In this document: piece after piece, positions 1 through 7,363 of the stretch
Layout of the letters: each line of letters begins with the position of its first letter
Numbering within the stretch: the first letter of the stretch is position 1
Assembly: GCA_034437075.1 (NCBI GenBank)
Contig: DAOTVD010000051.1
Location: 1 to 17,431 of the forward strand
Direction of reading: 5' to 3'
DNA from: DAOTVD01 sp034437075
GTDB lineage: Bacteria > Chloroflexota > Anaerolineae > Aggregatilineales > J027
DNA length: 17,431 nt
The notes under the pieces: generated by a model
The model's database searches: none
What the model was told of the DNA's origin: nothing
Seen by the model: only the letters and a program-made list of their open reading frames with translations
Program-made: the position numbers and the translations under genes

Positions 1-369
1 GCGTTTCAGGTCATCCGATGCAAATAAGCCCCCGCTGGCCCGCAATGCCACGGCCCCCAAAACGCTAACCAGGCCGAGTTCCGGCAGCGTCAGCGCGGCG
101 ACCACCCCGCCCGCCAGGATGAAGCCGCCCGAAGCCCACAACGGTAGCGTTCCCGTAGCCGTAGGCCGCACAATCAGCCAGGTGACCCACACCGCCCCCA
201 CGGATAACGCCGCCAGGCTCCAACTGAGAAGGCTCTGCGCCTGGTCGAGTTGAAAATACAGCACACCGAGAATACTCAGCCCGAGCAGATAGGGATAGCG
301 CCAGCGAGAGGACAAGCCGCCCGCTATCGCCAGCAAGATCAGACCAATGATCCAGGTTTGTAAGGACAT
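1..369 (-). CDS. Membrane protein of unknown function, N-terminal part (cut by left edge)
   Basis: An open frame reads leftwards from ATG at 369 to the first base without a stop, giving 123 residues that begin MSLQTWIIGLILLAIAGG. It is rich in Leu, Ile, Val, Ala and Trp and shows about four hydrophobic stretches, near residues 4-18, 27-40, 47-66 and 80-115, separated by short charged turns (SSRWRYPY, DQAQ). It is therefore very likely an integral membrane protein. I do not recognise the family. The start is supported by a -10-like TACAAT six bases upstream and by the absence of another gene before the divergent kinase at 445. A longer frame in another register (65-469) overlaps it and its own promoter; its composition does not look like a real protein. 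Existence is fairly sure; function is unknown. Confidence 0.7.
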   Translation of the reverse strand, partial: MSLQTWIIGLILLAIAGGLSSRWRYPYLLGLSILGVLYFQLDQAQSLLSWSLAALSVGAVWVTWLIVRPTATGTLPLWASGGFILAGGVVAALTLPELGLVSVLGAVALRASGGLFASDDLKR

Positions 370-375
370 GCCGTG

Positions 376-403
376 ATTGTAGCCTATTCTGGATTTGTGA
401 TAA
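376..403 (-). promoter_or_regulatory. Promoter of the left-edge membrane protein, leaderless type
   Basis: Reading leftwards, TTATCA (403-398) is followed after 16 nt by TACAAT (381-376), which resembles a sigma-70 -35/-10 pair. Only six bases separate the -10 element from the ATG at 369, so transcription would start at or next to the start codon. No Shine-Dalgarno sequence fits between them. The fit is by eye only. Confidence 0.5.
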
Positions 404-433
404 ACTTCTGCGCATAGCGAACCAATAAGTGAT

Positions 434-437
434 GAGG
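434..437 (+). promoter_or_regulatory. Shine-Dalgarno of the kinase gene, deciding a GTG start
   Basis: GAGG lies 7 nt before the GTG at 445. This supports GTG as the start and gives an N-terminus (MSIRKIGPYEIIDEIGAGG) that leads directly into the kinase glycine loop with normal spacing. Confidence 0.6.
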
Positions 438-444
438 CGTTGCC

Positions 445-3400
445 GTGAGCATACGCAAAATAGGCCCATACGAGATCATCGACGAGATTGGCGCCGGAGG
501 CATGGCGACCGTTTTTCGCGCCCGCCAAGAATCGATGGGGCGTTACGTGGCCATCAAGGTCATTCATCAAGGCTTTGCGCTGAACGACACAGCGGTGGAG
601 CGCTTCCAACGCGAAGCGCGCGTCATCGCATTGCTCGAACATCCGCATATCTTGCCCGTGTATGACTACGATGGCAGCCATAACCCGCCCTATATCGTCA
701 TGCGCTATTTGCCCACGGGCACCTTAAAAGACGTGATACAGCGCTCTGTCCTGCCTCTAGAGGACATCGCGCATGTATATCGCCAACTTGGCAGCGCCTT
801 GGACTATGCCCACCGGAATGGGGTTGTGCATCGCGATATTAAACCTTCGAACATCATGATCGATGGCGACGGCAATGTCTTTATAACCGATTTTGGCATC
901 GCCCGCATTACCGAAGGCGAAGACCTCACCGGAACAGGCATGGCCGTCGGCACGCCGGGTTATATGGCCCCCGAACAGACCATGGGCACCGAAATCGATG
1001 GTCGGGCCGACATCTATTCATTGGGCGCTGTACTATTCGAACTAGTGACCAATCGGTCGGTCTATACTGCCGATACACCGATGGCCCTCTTGCTAAAGCA
1101 TATCAACGATCCTGTGCCCTCTATCCTGACGGTTGACCCGTCTTTATCGCCCGAACTAGATGCCATTGTCCAAAAATCGCTGGCCAAATCGCCCGATGAC
1201 CGCTATCAATCGGCCAGCGAGCTTACGCAAGCGCTGCTGGGGCTGGTGCAACGCCCTAACGCGCCAGCGCTCGTATTACGCGAAGCCGCGCAAGAAACCA
1301 TCTCGCAGTTGCAAATTCAGCGTCCGGCGGACGAAAAAGCCACGTATACCGGTTCAGTAGCGCAAGCTGAAGCAGCGACCAATGTCATCAGCGAAACCCA
1401 CGTCGCACCCATGCAGCAACGCGCGTCACGCGGTTGGTTACTGGGGGTTCCGCTGGTATTTTTGCTCGTTGGTATCGCTTTTATTGCCTTTGCATTGTTG
1501 AGCGGCAATGATGCGGATGATGATGAGGGCGATATACCCGAGGAAGTGCCCGCCGCGCAAGCAGAAACCACCGAGGAGCTCGAGGTCGCCCTCGAACCTA
1601 GCCCGCAAACTGCCACCGAATGGCCCACCGCTACGGATATTCCGCCAACGGACAGCGCCACCCCGCAGGATGACCCCCCTGCGCTAGTTGAAGCCACTGA
1701 CGACGATGCCACCCCAACGAGCACCAGCACATCCACCGACACGCCCACCGCCACCCCAACGCCCAGCGATGCCCGCGCGCGCGTGGTCGTTTCGCGTGGT
1801 TTGATCGTCGCAGAACCTAACCCCCGTGCCGAAGAACTCGCCACCGCACCCGAAGGGGCTAATCTGTTGGCCACGGGGACAACCCGCGATGGTCGCTGGT
1901 ATCAGGTGGAATACTTCGACATCGTGGGCTGGATACTGGCCGACCAAGTCGATATTTCCGGGAATTTGTCCACTATCCAGGTGGTGATCCCCAGCGCGAC
2001 ACCCACACCCACCAATACGGCCACTCCGACGCATACAACAACCCCAACAGCAACCTTGACCCCTAGCCCAACTGATACCGCGACGCTGACCCCCAGCCCG
2101 ACCCATACCGCCACCCCAACGGCGACCCCCTCGCCCACTGATATAGCTTTGGCTGCGACTGCGGCCCCGATTGTGCAACCGACGATACCCTCGCCCACCC
2201 CCGCCCCTGCCGGGCAGTTGCCTTATGTTATGGACTTTGAAGAATCGAACCCCTTGCAAGGGTGGCTTTACACGCCCGAACAGTGGCAAGTTCGCACCGA
2301 TGGCGGTAATCGTGCGCTGTACGGCACCACGGGCTTCGATAATTCGCTAACGGTGCTGGGGCGTGAGGTACCCGAATGGGTGAACCCTGGCGAAAACGAC
2401 CTGCTGCTGTCCTTTCGGGTGAATTTGCTAGAGCCCAATAGCGGGGCTCGCACCATTTTCAAGTTCGCGCCGAGCAGTGGCTATTACGTGCTAGAATTGC
2501 TCTCTGGGCGCATTATTTTTAAGCGCGGCGAACCAGGCGCCACACCCCAACGCGCCACCGAACGCATTCTGGCGGATGTACCCAATGCCAATATCCGGAA
2601 TAATCGCTGGTATCAATTCAGTATCTGGATTGAGGGATCGCGCACGTTCATCTATCAAGAGCGCGAATTGGTCATCTCTGTGGAAGACCCCGGCTTGCCG
2701 CTGGCGCCCGGCGGCGTCTTGTTGCAGACCTTCTCTAGCCAGAGTAATCCGGTTGGCTGGGATGACCTGGTGTTTCAGCGCCCGGTTACGGCCAGCGATC
2801 ACTTCCAGGGCTCCGGCTTCCCAACCACCTGGGAACGCAGCAGCCAGCAAAATGTGACTATTGCGGACGCCGAAGCGGACGGCAATAGTTATATTCAAAT
2901 GCTGGGCGAGGCCGAAGTTAGCCCCGTGACCCCGCCAATGAGTGCGTTTATCATGTATGCGCGCCTGAACAATACTGAAGGCGGCTTCGAGATGTTCGCG
3001 CGCGAGTCTGCCCAGGGACGTTTGGAACTGGACTGGGACGCCGGGTATGTGGACATCCAACACTATAACGCGCAGGATGAAATCGTCTTTGAAGAACGGC
3101 TGTTGAATTTCTATGGCCGCGCACGCTTCGAAGAGTTCGTCATGTCAATTGTCGGCGACCGGGTAACGATTTATGATGGATCGGACATCATCTTTGAAGA
3201 AGAACTGGCCGGCCTGCCCAGCAGCGGTTTTTTCCGCTTTCGCACCGAAGCCGGGGATGGCTTGCGCATTGATGATTTCTTGGTTTCTGAAACCGAACTC
3301 ACTAGCACTGCGGACGCGACCTTCGCTTTCGACATCCTGAATGAGTTGCAAACCCGCCCCGAACGCCCGCTCCGCTGGGATTGGACGGAGGATTTTAGCG

Positions 3401-4011
3401 ATGAATTCCGCACGGATGGCTGGTGGGAGGGCAACCCCGGCGAGTATGTGCTGGATGAAAGTGTGCCACCCGGCGAAAATCATCGCCGCTATTACGTGCT
3501 GCAAACTGCCGAATTTCCCGAATTCCGGCGCCTTCGGCCTGGGTTGGATAACACGCGCACGGTCTTCGGCGCGGGGCAGGATGCCGCCACTTATCGCGAC
3601 TCGGTGGATATTTACGTGCAGGTCTTCATGCGCTTGCCCGCCGATAATAGGCCCGGCGCGACGGCCTGGCTGGGGATACGCGCCGAGCCGATTGCCTCCG
3701 GCGGCTTAACGCAATATCGCGTGGCGCTCATCCGAGGCGAAAACGGTGCAACGCGCTTGCAGATCGGCCCCGAAACACCCACCAATCGAACGCCCATTTA
3801 TGAAGAGCCCGTGGATGTAAGCCCCGACGAATGGCTCGAAATTGTGGTAGTAGCGCTGGATGATCGCTTAGCGTTCTTCGCGGATGGGCGGCTGGTAACT
3901 GCTGTGCGTGATGTCGATATTTTAGGCGGGTCGGTGGCCATCGGCGCAGATGAAAACACGCTGGCCCATTTTGATGATCTGACCGTGCGCGATACGTCGG
4001 TTAACGAATAA
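445..4011 (+). CDS. Transmembrane Ser/Thr protein kinase with SH3-like domain and three beta-sandwich ectodomains
   Basis: This is a 1188-aa eukaryotic-like receptor kinase. The N-terminal kinase domain (about 7-265) has the glycine loop GAGGMA (16-21), VAIK with Lys38, the catalytic HRDIKPSN loop (Asp131), DFG (149-151) and APE (175-177), so it looks active. A juxtamembrane stretch leads to one membrane helix (331-353), putting the rest outside the membrane. Outside come an acidic, Thr/Pro-rich linker (358-443), a bacterial SH3-like domain (446-505), a second Thr-Pro linker (517-590), and three beta-sandwich (LamG / DUF1080-like) units at about 594-779, 785-949 and 980-1184. Each unit ends in a similar strand: WDDLVF, IDDFLV, FDDLTV. 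The ectodomains probably bind glycans or cell-wall material and pass a signal inward; the ligand is unknown. The gene starts with GTG behind a GAGG site and ends 2 bp before the end of the convergent acetyltransferase gene. No partner phosphatase is present in the window. Confidence 0.93.
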   Translation: MSIRKIGPYEIIDEIGAGGMATVFRARQESMGRYVAIKVIHQGFALNDTAVERFQREARVIALLEHPHILPVYDYDGSHNPPYIVMRYLPTGTLKDVIQRSVLPLEDIAHVYRQLGSALDYAHRNGVVHRDIKPSNIMIDGDGNVFITDFGIARITEGEDLTGTGMAVGTPGYMAPEQTMGTEIDGRADIYSLGAVLFELVTNRSVYTADTPMALLLKHINDPVPSILTVDPSLSPELDAIVQKSLAKSPDDRYQSASELTQALLGLVQRPNAPALVLREAAQETISQLQIQRPADEKATYTGSVAQAEAATNVISETHVAPMQQRASRGWLLGVPLVFLLVGIAFIAFALLSGNDADDDEGDIPEEVPAAQAETTEELEVALEPSPQTATEWPTATDIPPTDSATPQDDPPALVEATDDDATPTSTSTSTDTPTATPTPSDARARVVVSRGLIVAEPNPRAEELATAPEGANLLATGTTRDGRWYQVEYFDIVGWILADQVDISGNLSTIQVVIPSATPTPTNTATPTHTTTPTATLTPSPTDTATLTPSPTHTATPTATPSPTDIALAATAAPIVQPTIPSPTPAPAGQLPYVMDFEESNPLQGWLYTPEQWQVRTDGGNRALYGTTGFDNSLTVLGREVPEWVNPGENDLLLSFRVNLLEPNSGARTIFKFAPSSGYYVLELLSGRIIFKRGEPGATPQRATERILADVPNANIRNNRWYQFSIWIEGSRTFIYQERELVISVEDPGLPLAPGGVLLQTFSSQSNPVGWDDLVFQRPVTASDHFQGSGFPTTWERSSQQNVTIADAEADGNSYIQMLGEAEVSPVTPPMSAFIMYARLNNTEGGFEMFARESAQGRLELDWDAGYVDIQHYNAQDEIVFEERLLNFYGRARFEEFVMSIVGDRVTIYDGSDIIFEEELAGLPSSGFFRFRTEAGDGLRIDDFLVSETELTSTADATFAFDILNELQTRPERPLRWDWTEDFSDEFRTDGWWEGNPGEYVLDESVPPGENHRRYYVLQTAEFPEFRRLRPGLDNTRTVFGAGQDAATYRDSVDIYVQVFMRLPADNRPGATAWLGIRAEPIASGGLTQYRVALIRGENGATRLQIGPETPTNRTPIYEEPVDVSPDEWLEIVVVALDDRLAFFADGRLVTAVRDVDILGGSVAIGADENTLAHFDDLTVRDTSVNE
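1612..1774 (+). repeat. First Thr/Pro-rich low-complexity linker in the kinase gene
   Basis: Residues 390-443 are degenerate TAT/TPT/TST units encoded by short C- and A-rich words such as ACCCCAACG and ACATCCACC. It is an extended extracytoplasmic spacer between the membrane helix and the SH3-like domain. Such linkers are often O-glycosylated; that is inference here. Confidence 0.75.
1993..2142 (+). repeat. Second Thr-Pro repeat linker in the kinase gene
   Basis: Residues 517-566 are a near-regular array of TPTxTATPT and TLTPSPT units, for example TPTNTATPTH and TATLTPSPTDTATLTPSPTH. The DNA repeats with a period of about 36 bases around ACCCCTAGCCCAACTGATAC and ACCCCCAGCCCGACCCATAC. The opposite strand shows a false open frame of Val-Gly repeats. 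The segment spaces the SH3-like domain from the beta-sandwich units. Confidence 0.8.
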
Positions 4012-4013
4012 AT

Positions 4014-4754
4014 TTAGGTTTCTCGGGTGGGGTGGCCGGTATAGACCGCCTCGCCATACACCTGGCGCGAGCCTGTATCGATGAAGCCGACGCTTTGCGC
4101 GAGTTGGTGCGATGCTTCGTTACTTGTCTCGGCCAAGTAAACCGCGCGGATACCTTCTTTCAGGAGCGCACCGACCACGCAGGACACGACATTTTTGCCC
4201 AAGCCACGCCCCCGCGCGGCGCTTTCAGTACGCACATAGACCTCCGCAAAGGCGGGGCTTTGCCAATTAACCCCCGCCTGCGCCACGCTCCGTTCACCAT
4301 CTCGCATTTCGCAACGCGGCGTCCCTTCTGGCGTGCGCGACGCGCGCACCAGCACATTCACTTCGGGCTGAAAACGTGCGCTATTGATGACGTATACCTG
4401 AAAAATTGTCTGGCGCTCGATGTGTAAGCTCCCGCCGACCATGGGCAATTGATTAATCGGCGCAAAAAAAATATAAGGTCGCCCGACCACCAGCGCTTCG
4501 GCCATCAAATCCGCTGCGACCTCCGGCGTTTGGCAAATCAAGGTCACCAGAGGCCGGAATAAATCCATACCTGTTTGGCAGATGGCCAGGAAGCCCGCCA
4601 GTTTGCCCCCACCAGCCTGCGCGACATATAGCTGGCTTTTGGCAGCCGGATGAAACAAGGCATAGTAGGTCGTCGGAGCCTCGGCGGGGGCGGTGTCATC
4701 CAACAGGGTGCGGATTTGCCCGCGTGCGCGTGGGATGGAGTCGGCAAGCGGCAT
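4014..4754 (-). CDS. GNAT-family N-acetyltransferase
   Basis: The protein has 246 residues. Its C-terminal part (about 165-238) is a GNAT acetyl-CoA-binding fold. It shows the strand FAEVYVRTES, the pyrophosphate-binding loop RGRGLGKNV (181-189), the helix VVSCVVGALLKEG, the strand AVYLAETSNEAS and the typical end QLAQSVGFIDTGSRQVYGE. Such enzymes transfer an acetyl group from acetyl-CoA to an amine; the substrate cannot be told here. The N-terminal 160 residues are unrecognised and may be a degenerate second GNAT fold, as in tandem GNAT proteins of similar size. The gene starts 6 nt after the asnS stop with no clear ribosome site, so it is probably co-transcribed and translationally coupled with asnS. 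Its stop faces that of the kinase gene with a 2-bp gap. Confidence 0.88.
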   Translation of the reverse strand: MPLADSIPRARGQIRTLLDDTAPAEAPTTYYALFHPAAKSQLYVAQAGGGKLAGFLAICQTGMDLFRPLVTLICQTPEVAADLMAEALVVGRPYIFFAPINQLPMVGGSLHIERQTIFQVYVINSARFQPEVNVLVRASRTPEGTPRCEMRDGERSVAQAGVNWQSPAFAEVYVRTESAARGRGLGKNVVSCVVGALLKEGIRAVYLAETSNEASHQLAQSVGFIDTGSRQVYGEAVYTGHPTRET

Positions 4755-4760
4755 CAGATT

Positions 4761-6098
4761 TTAGGGTGTCAGCCGATTGAGCATGCGCGGATACGGAATC
4801 GTCTCGCGCACATGATGCAAGCCACAAATCCAGGCGACTGTGCGCTCTACTCCCAAACCGAAGCCCGCATGCGGCACGCTGCCAAAGTCGCGCAATTGCA
4901 GATACCAGGCGTAGTTTTCGGGGTCTATGCCCACTTCCTTGACGCGCTCGGCCATCAAATCGGCATCATAGATGCGCTCGCTACCGCCCGTAATTTCGCC
5001 ATAGCCTTCTGGTGCCAGTAAATCGACACTACGGCAGACTTCGGGCCGGCCTTCGACAGGCTGCATATAGAAAGCTTTGGCCGCTGTGGGATAGTGATAC
5101 ACGAAGACGGGTCGGTCAAACATTTCGGCCAGGGCGGTTTCGTGGGGCGCGCCGAAGTCTTCGCCCCATTCGATCTTGAGCAATTCTTGTTGCTCGGGGT
5201 CATCGGTTTCGGCGTGTGATTTTTGCAAGCGTTCGACGGCTTCATCGTATGAAATGCGCGCAAAAGGCGCTTGCACGGCCTCTAGCTTGCTCGTGTCGCG
5301 CTCTAGGATGTCGAGCTCTTGGGCATTTTCTTGCAAGACGGATTGCACAATCGCGCTGACAAATGATTCTTCCATGTCCATCAAATCTTCTAACGAGAAA
5401 AAGGCCATTTCGGGCTCTACCATCCAGAATTCGATGAGATGGCGCCGCGTTTTGGACATCTCCGCGCGGAAGGTCGGGCCAAAGCAATACACCTTACCAA
5501 AGGCCATGATGTTAGCTTCGTTGTACAATTGCCCGGTTTGGGCCAAATACGCGGGTTGGCCGAAGTAATCCACTTCGAATAAGTCGGTGCTGTTTTCACC
5601 CGCTAGGGCCGAGAGAATCGGCGTATCCACCAGCAGATAGCCGTGCGCATCCAACCAATTGCGGATCGTGCGCACCACCGTGGCCCGAATCCGCAAAATC
5701 GCCCATTGGCGCGAAGAACGTAGCCACAAATGGCGATTGTCCATCAAGAATTCGACGCCATGTTCTTTGGGCGAAATGGGGTATTCCTGAGCGATTTGCA
5801 CAATTTGTACGTCGGACAAGCCGATTTCATAGCCCTGGGGATAGCCACCTTGGGCGCGTTCATCGGCGCGCACAGTGCCCGTGATAACTATGGCGCTCTC
5901 TTGGGTGAGCGTTTTGCAACGCTCGAACACCTCATCGGATACTTCACCCCGAAACGCCACCGCCTGGGCAATCCCGGTGCCGTCGCGCACTTTCAAAAAT
6001 TGCAATTTGCCTTTGCCCGTTTTGTTATATAGCCAGCCCTGGATCGTAATTTCTTCGCCAACATGCTGGCCAATATTGGAAATGGTGGTGACTGTCAC
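4761..6098 (-). CDS. asnS: Asparaginyl-tRNA synthetase
   Basis: This class II enzyme joins Asn to tRNA-Asn using ATP in the cytoplasm. Counting from the GTG at 6098 gives 445 residues, close to the usual 430-470. The N-terminal OB-fold anticodon-binding domain spans about 1-105 (ITIQGWLYNKTGKGKLQFLKVRDG). Class II motif 2 is FGPTFRAEMSKTRRHLIEFW (206-225), followed by MVEPEMAF. Motif 3 is GFGLGVERTVAWICG (412-426). The motif 2 and 3 wording matches AsnRS rather than bacterial AspRS, which is longer and has an insertion domain. An in-frame start at 6158 would add 20 residues, but its codons lie on the -35 element; GTG at 6098 has an A-rich AAGGA site 8 nt upstream. The GNAT gene follows after 6 nt. 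No T-box leader fits, as the predicted 5' leader is only about 25 nt. Confidence 0.95.
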   Translation of the reverse strand: MTVTTISNIGQHVGEEITIQGWLYNKTGKGKLQFLKVRDGTGIAQAVAFRGEVSDEVFERCKTLTQESAIVITGTVRADERAQGGYPQGYEIGLSDVQIVQIAQEYPISPKEHGVEFLMDNRHLWLRSSRQWAILRIRATVVRTIRNWLDAHGYLLVDTPILSALAGENSTDLFEVDYFGQPAYLAQTGQLYNEANIMAFGKVYCFGPTFRAEMSKTRRHLIEFWMVEPEMAFFSLEDLMDMEESFVSAIVQSVLQENAQELDILERDTSKLEAVQAPFARISYDEAVERLQKSHAETDDPEQQELLKIEWGEDFGAPHETALAEMFDRPVFVYHYPTAAKAFYMQPVEGRPEVCRSVDLLAPEGYGEITGGSERIYDADLMAERVKEVGIDPENYAWYLQLRDFGSVPHAGFGLGVERTVAWICGLHHVRETIPYPRMLNRLTP

Positions 6099-6129
6099 AG
6101 GATATATCCTTTTTTTGCTTTCGAGAGCT

Positions 6130-6158
6130 ATTCTAGCCCGGCGCGCGGGCCACGACAA
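6130..6158 (-). promoter_or_regulatory. Promoter of asnS
   Basis: Reading leftwards, TTGTCG (6158-6153) and TAGAAT (6135-6130) are separated by exactly 17 nt. Transcription would start near 6123, leaving a leader of about 25 nt with an A-rich AAGGA ribosome site before the GTG at 6098. The positions rule against the longer in-frame start at 6158. Confidence 0.55.
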
Positions 6159-6169
6159 GCAAGAAAGAG

Positions 6170-6199
6170 TTGCCAGAATCCACTCCCCGCTTCTATACT
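6170..6199 (+). promoter_or_regulatory. Promoter of the four-gene M50/HD/TyrA-like operon, leaderless type
   Basis: TTGCCA (6170-6175) and TATACT (6194-6199) are spaced by 18 nt. The ATG at 6206 follows the -10 element after six bases (GGGATT), so the predicted RNA start falls on the start codon. There is no separate Shine-Dalgarno at a workable distance. The element is divergent from the asnS promoter, with the two -35 boxes only 11 nt apart. Confidence 0.5.
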
Positions 6200-6205
6200 G
6201 GGATT

Positions 6206-6646
6206 ATGCACGAGCACTATTTAGATGAAAATGCCAATGGCGATATTTTAATTTGTGACCCCAACGGGCGGGTGATCCAACGCTTTCGCGGCGAACAAGC
6301 CTTACAAAACGCCCTGGACTGGGCCAGACAAAAATCCTTGGCCCTGTATGCCAACATGAGCCCGATAGATATCCTAGACCAAATGCGCCTATGGCAGCGT
6401 CATCGCGCTAACCTTTTTCGTTTTTTACACCTGAATACCACGCATTCATCATCCAACGATCGGCTGTTTTCCGATCCGCTCTTAAATGTGGAGATTACCG
6501 CGCTGGATGACGACGACCTGTTTCTTTTTGATGATATTGACCCGTGGGAGTATCCCCCAGACGTGGAACTCGCCCCACGCGACCCTGATGACGATTCTGA
6601 TCACCCATCTGATGATGATTCTGATCACCAAACGGAAAGCACCTGA
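6206..6646 (+). CDS. Acidic protein of unknown function, first gene of operon
   Basis: The predicted product has 146 residues and matches no family I recognise. The first part (1-45) looks folded, with strands GDILICDPNGRVIQRFRG and a helix EQALQNALDWARQKS. A middle helix follows (52-76: SPIDILDQMRLWQRHRANLF). From residue 99 the protein is very acidic (ALDDDDLFLFDDIDPWEYPP) and ends in a repeated DDDSDH tail (128-141). It has no signal peptide or membrane helix, so it is probably cytoplasmic. ATG at 6206 was preferred over an in-frame TTG at 6170, because that TTG is part of the -35 element. The stop is 3 nt before the M50 protease gene, so the two are almost surely co-transcribed. The Asp/His-rich tail could bind divalent metal; that is speculation. 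Confidence 0.75.
   Translation: MHEHYLDENANGDILICDPNGRVIQRFRGEQALQNALDWARQKSLALYANMSPIDILDQMRLWQRHRANLFRFLHLNTTHSSSNDRLFSDPLLNVEITALDDDDLFLFDDIDPWEYPPDVELAPRDPDDDSDHPSDDDSDHQTEST
6585..6632 (+). repeat. Two tandem 24-bp units encoding the DDDSDH tail
   Basis: Units 6585-6608 and 6609-6632 match at 21 of 24 bases; both start CTGATGA and contain GATTCTGATCACC. They are in frame and encode DDDSDHPS and DDDSDHQT. This looks like a recent small tandem duplication inside the gene. Confidence 0.85.
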
Positions 6647-6649
6647 CCT

Positions 6650-7357
6650 GTGGAAACTGTCGGTTTTATCTCGTTAACGGTCCTCTTAGGGCGCGTTTTG
6701 GGGCTTATTCTCGGCTTTACGTTACACGAATATGCCCATGCAGCCTCGGCGGTGCGGTTGGGGGGGCGCAGCGCCTTGGCCGACCAGAGCCGTCTGACGC
6801 TCGACCCGCGCTATCATATGGACCCACTGGGGATTATCCTGGCCATTGTCGCGGGTTTCGGTTGGGCGCGGCCCGTGCCTGTCAACCCGATTGCACTCTA
6901 CCCCAACGAACGTCGCAATATGACCATTGTGGCCTTTGCGGGGCCGCTCACCAATCTGATCCTAGGCGTGGTTTTTGCGATCATCTTGCGCTTGATGGAA
7001 ATTACTAGCCTGACCGAGACGTTTGCATTTAATGGCAAAACCTACGCCGCAGGCAGCAATGATGTCACCGACTTCATATTTGAAGTCATCGCGACAGCCG
7101 CCATTTTCAATATTTTGCTCTTTTTCTTTAACCTACTGCCGTTTTTTCCGCTGGATGGCTGGCGCGTCTTGTTGGGGCTTCTGCCGAATGACCGCTCCTA
7201 TCAACTGGCGCAATATCAGCAAGAGAGCATGTATGTGCTGTTTTTCCTGATTCTGATCGGCTTTGCGCCGGGCCTGCCCAGCCCAATCTTTTTTATTCTG
7301 AGCCCGCTGATTGATACAACGTTCGAATTTTTAACGGGCTTTACCTACGCTTTATAG
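6650..7357 (+). CDS. Site-2-type intramembrane metalloprotease (peptidase M50)
   Basis: This 235-aa polytopic membrane protein has the zinc protease motif HEYAH (26-30) inside the first helix. It also carries the family's GWARPVPVNP segment (71-80), the FAGPLTNLILG helix (96-106), and the third zinc-ligand motif NLLPFFPLDGWRVL (161-174, Asp169). These are the hallmarks of the short, PDZ-less S2P family of bacteria. Such proteases cut substrates within the membrane, often anti-sigma factors or signal-peptide remnants. Hydrophobic segments lie at about 8-25, 60-75, 92-114, 142-166 and 193-222. The start is a GTG 3 nt after the previous stop. There is no anti-sigma or sigma gene in the window, so the substrate is unknown. 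Confidence 0.92.
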   Translation: METVGFISLTVLLGRVLGLILGFTLHEYAHAASAVRLGGRSALADQSRLTLDPRYHMDPLGIILAIVAGFGWARPVPVNPIALYPNERRNMTIVAFAGPLTNLILGVVFAIILRLMEITSLTETFAFNGKTYAAGSNDVTDFIFEVIATAAIFNILLFFFNLLPFFPLDGWRVLLGLLPNDRSYQLAQYQQESMYVLFFLILIGFAPGLPSPIFFILSPLIDTTFEFLTGFTYAL

Positions 7358-7363
7358 CGCCGC

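Noticed and set aside
65..469. Minus-strand 134-codon frame at the left
   Set aside because: It overlaps the kinase start and the membrane-protein gene in another register, and its composition is unlike a real protein.
1902..2198. Minus-strand open frame of 98 codons with Val-Gly repeats
   Set aside because: It is the reverse reading of the Thr-Pro linker repeat in the kinase gene and has no start context.
2491..3063. Minus-strand 190-codon frame
   Set aside because: It lies inside the kinase ectodomain coding region; no promoter, ribosome site or recognisable motif.
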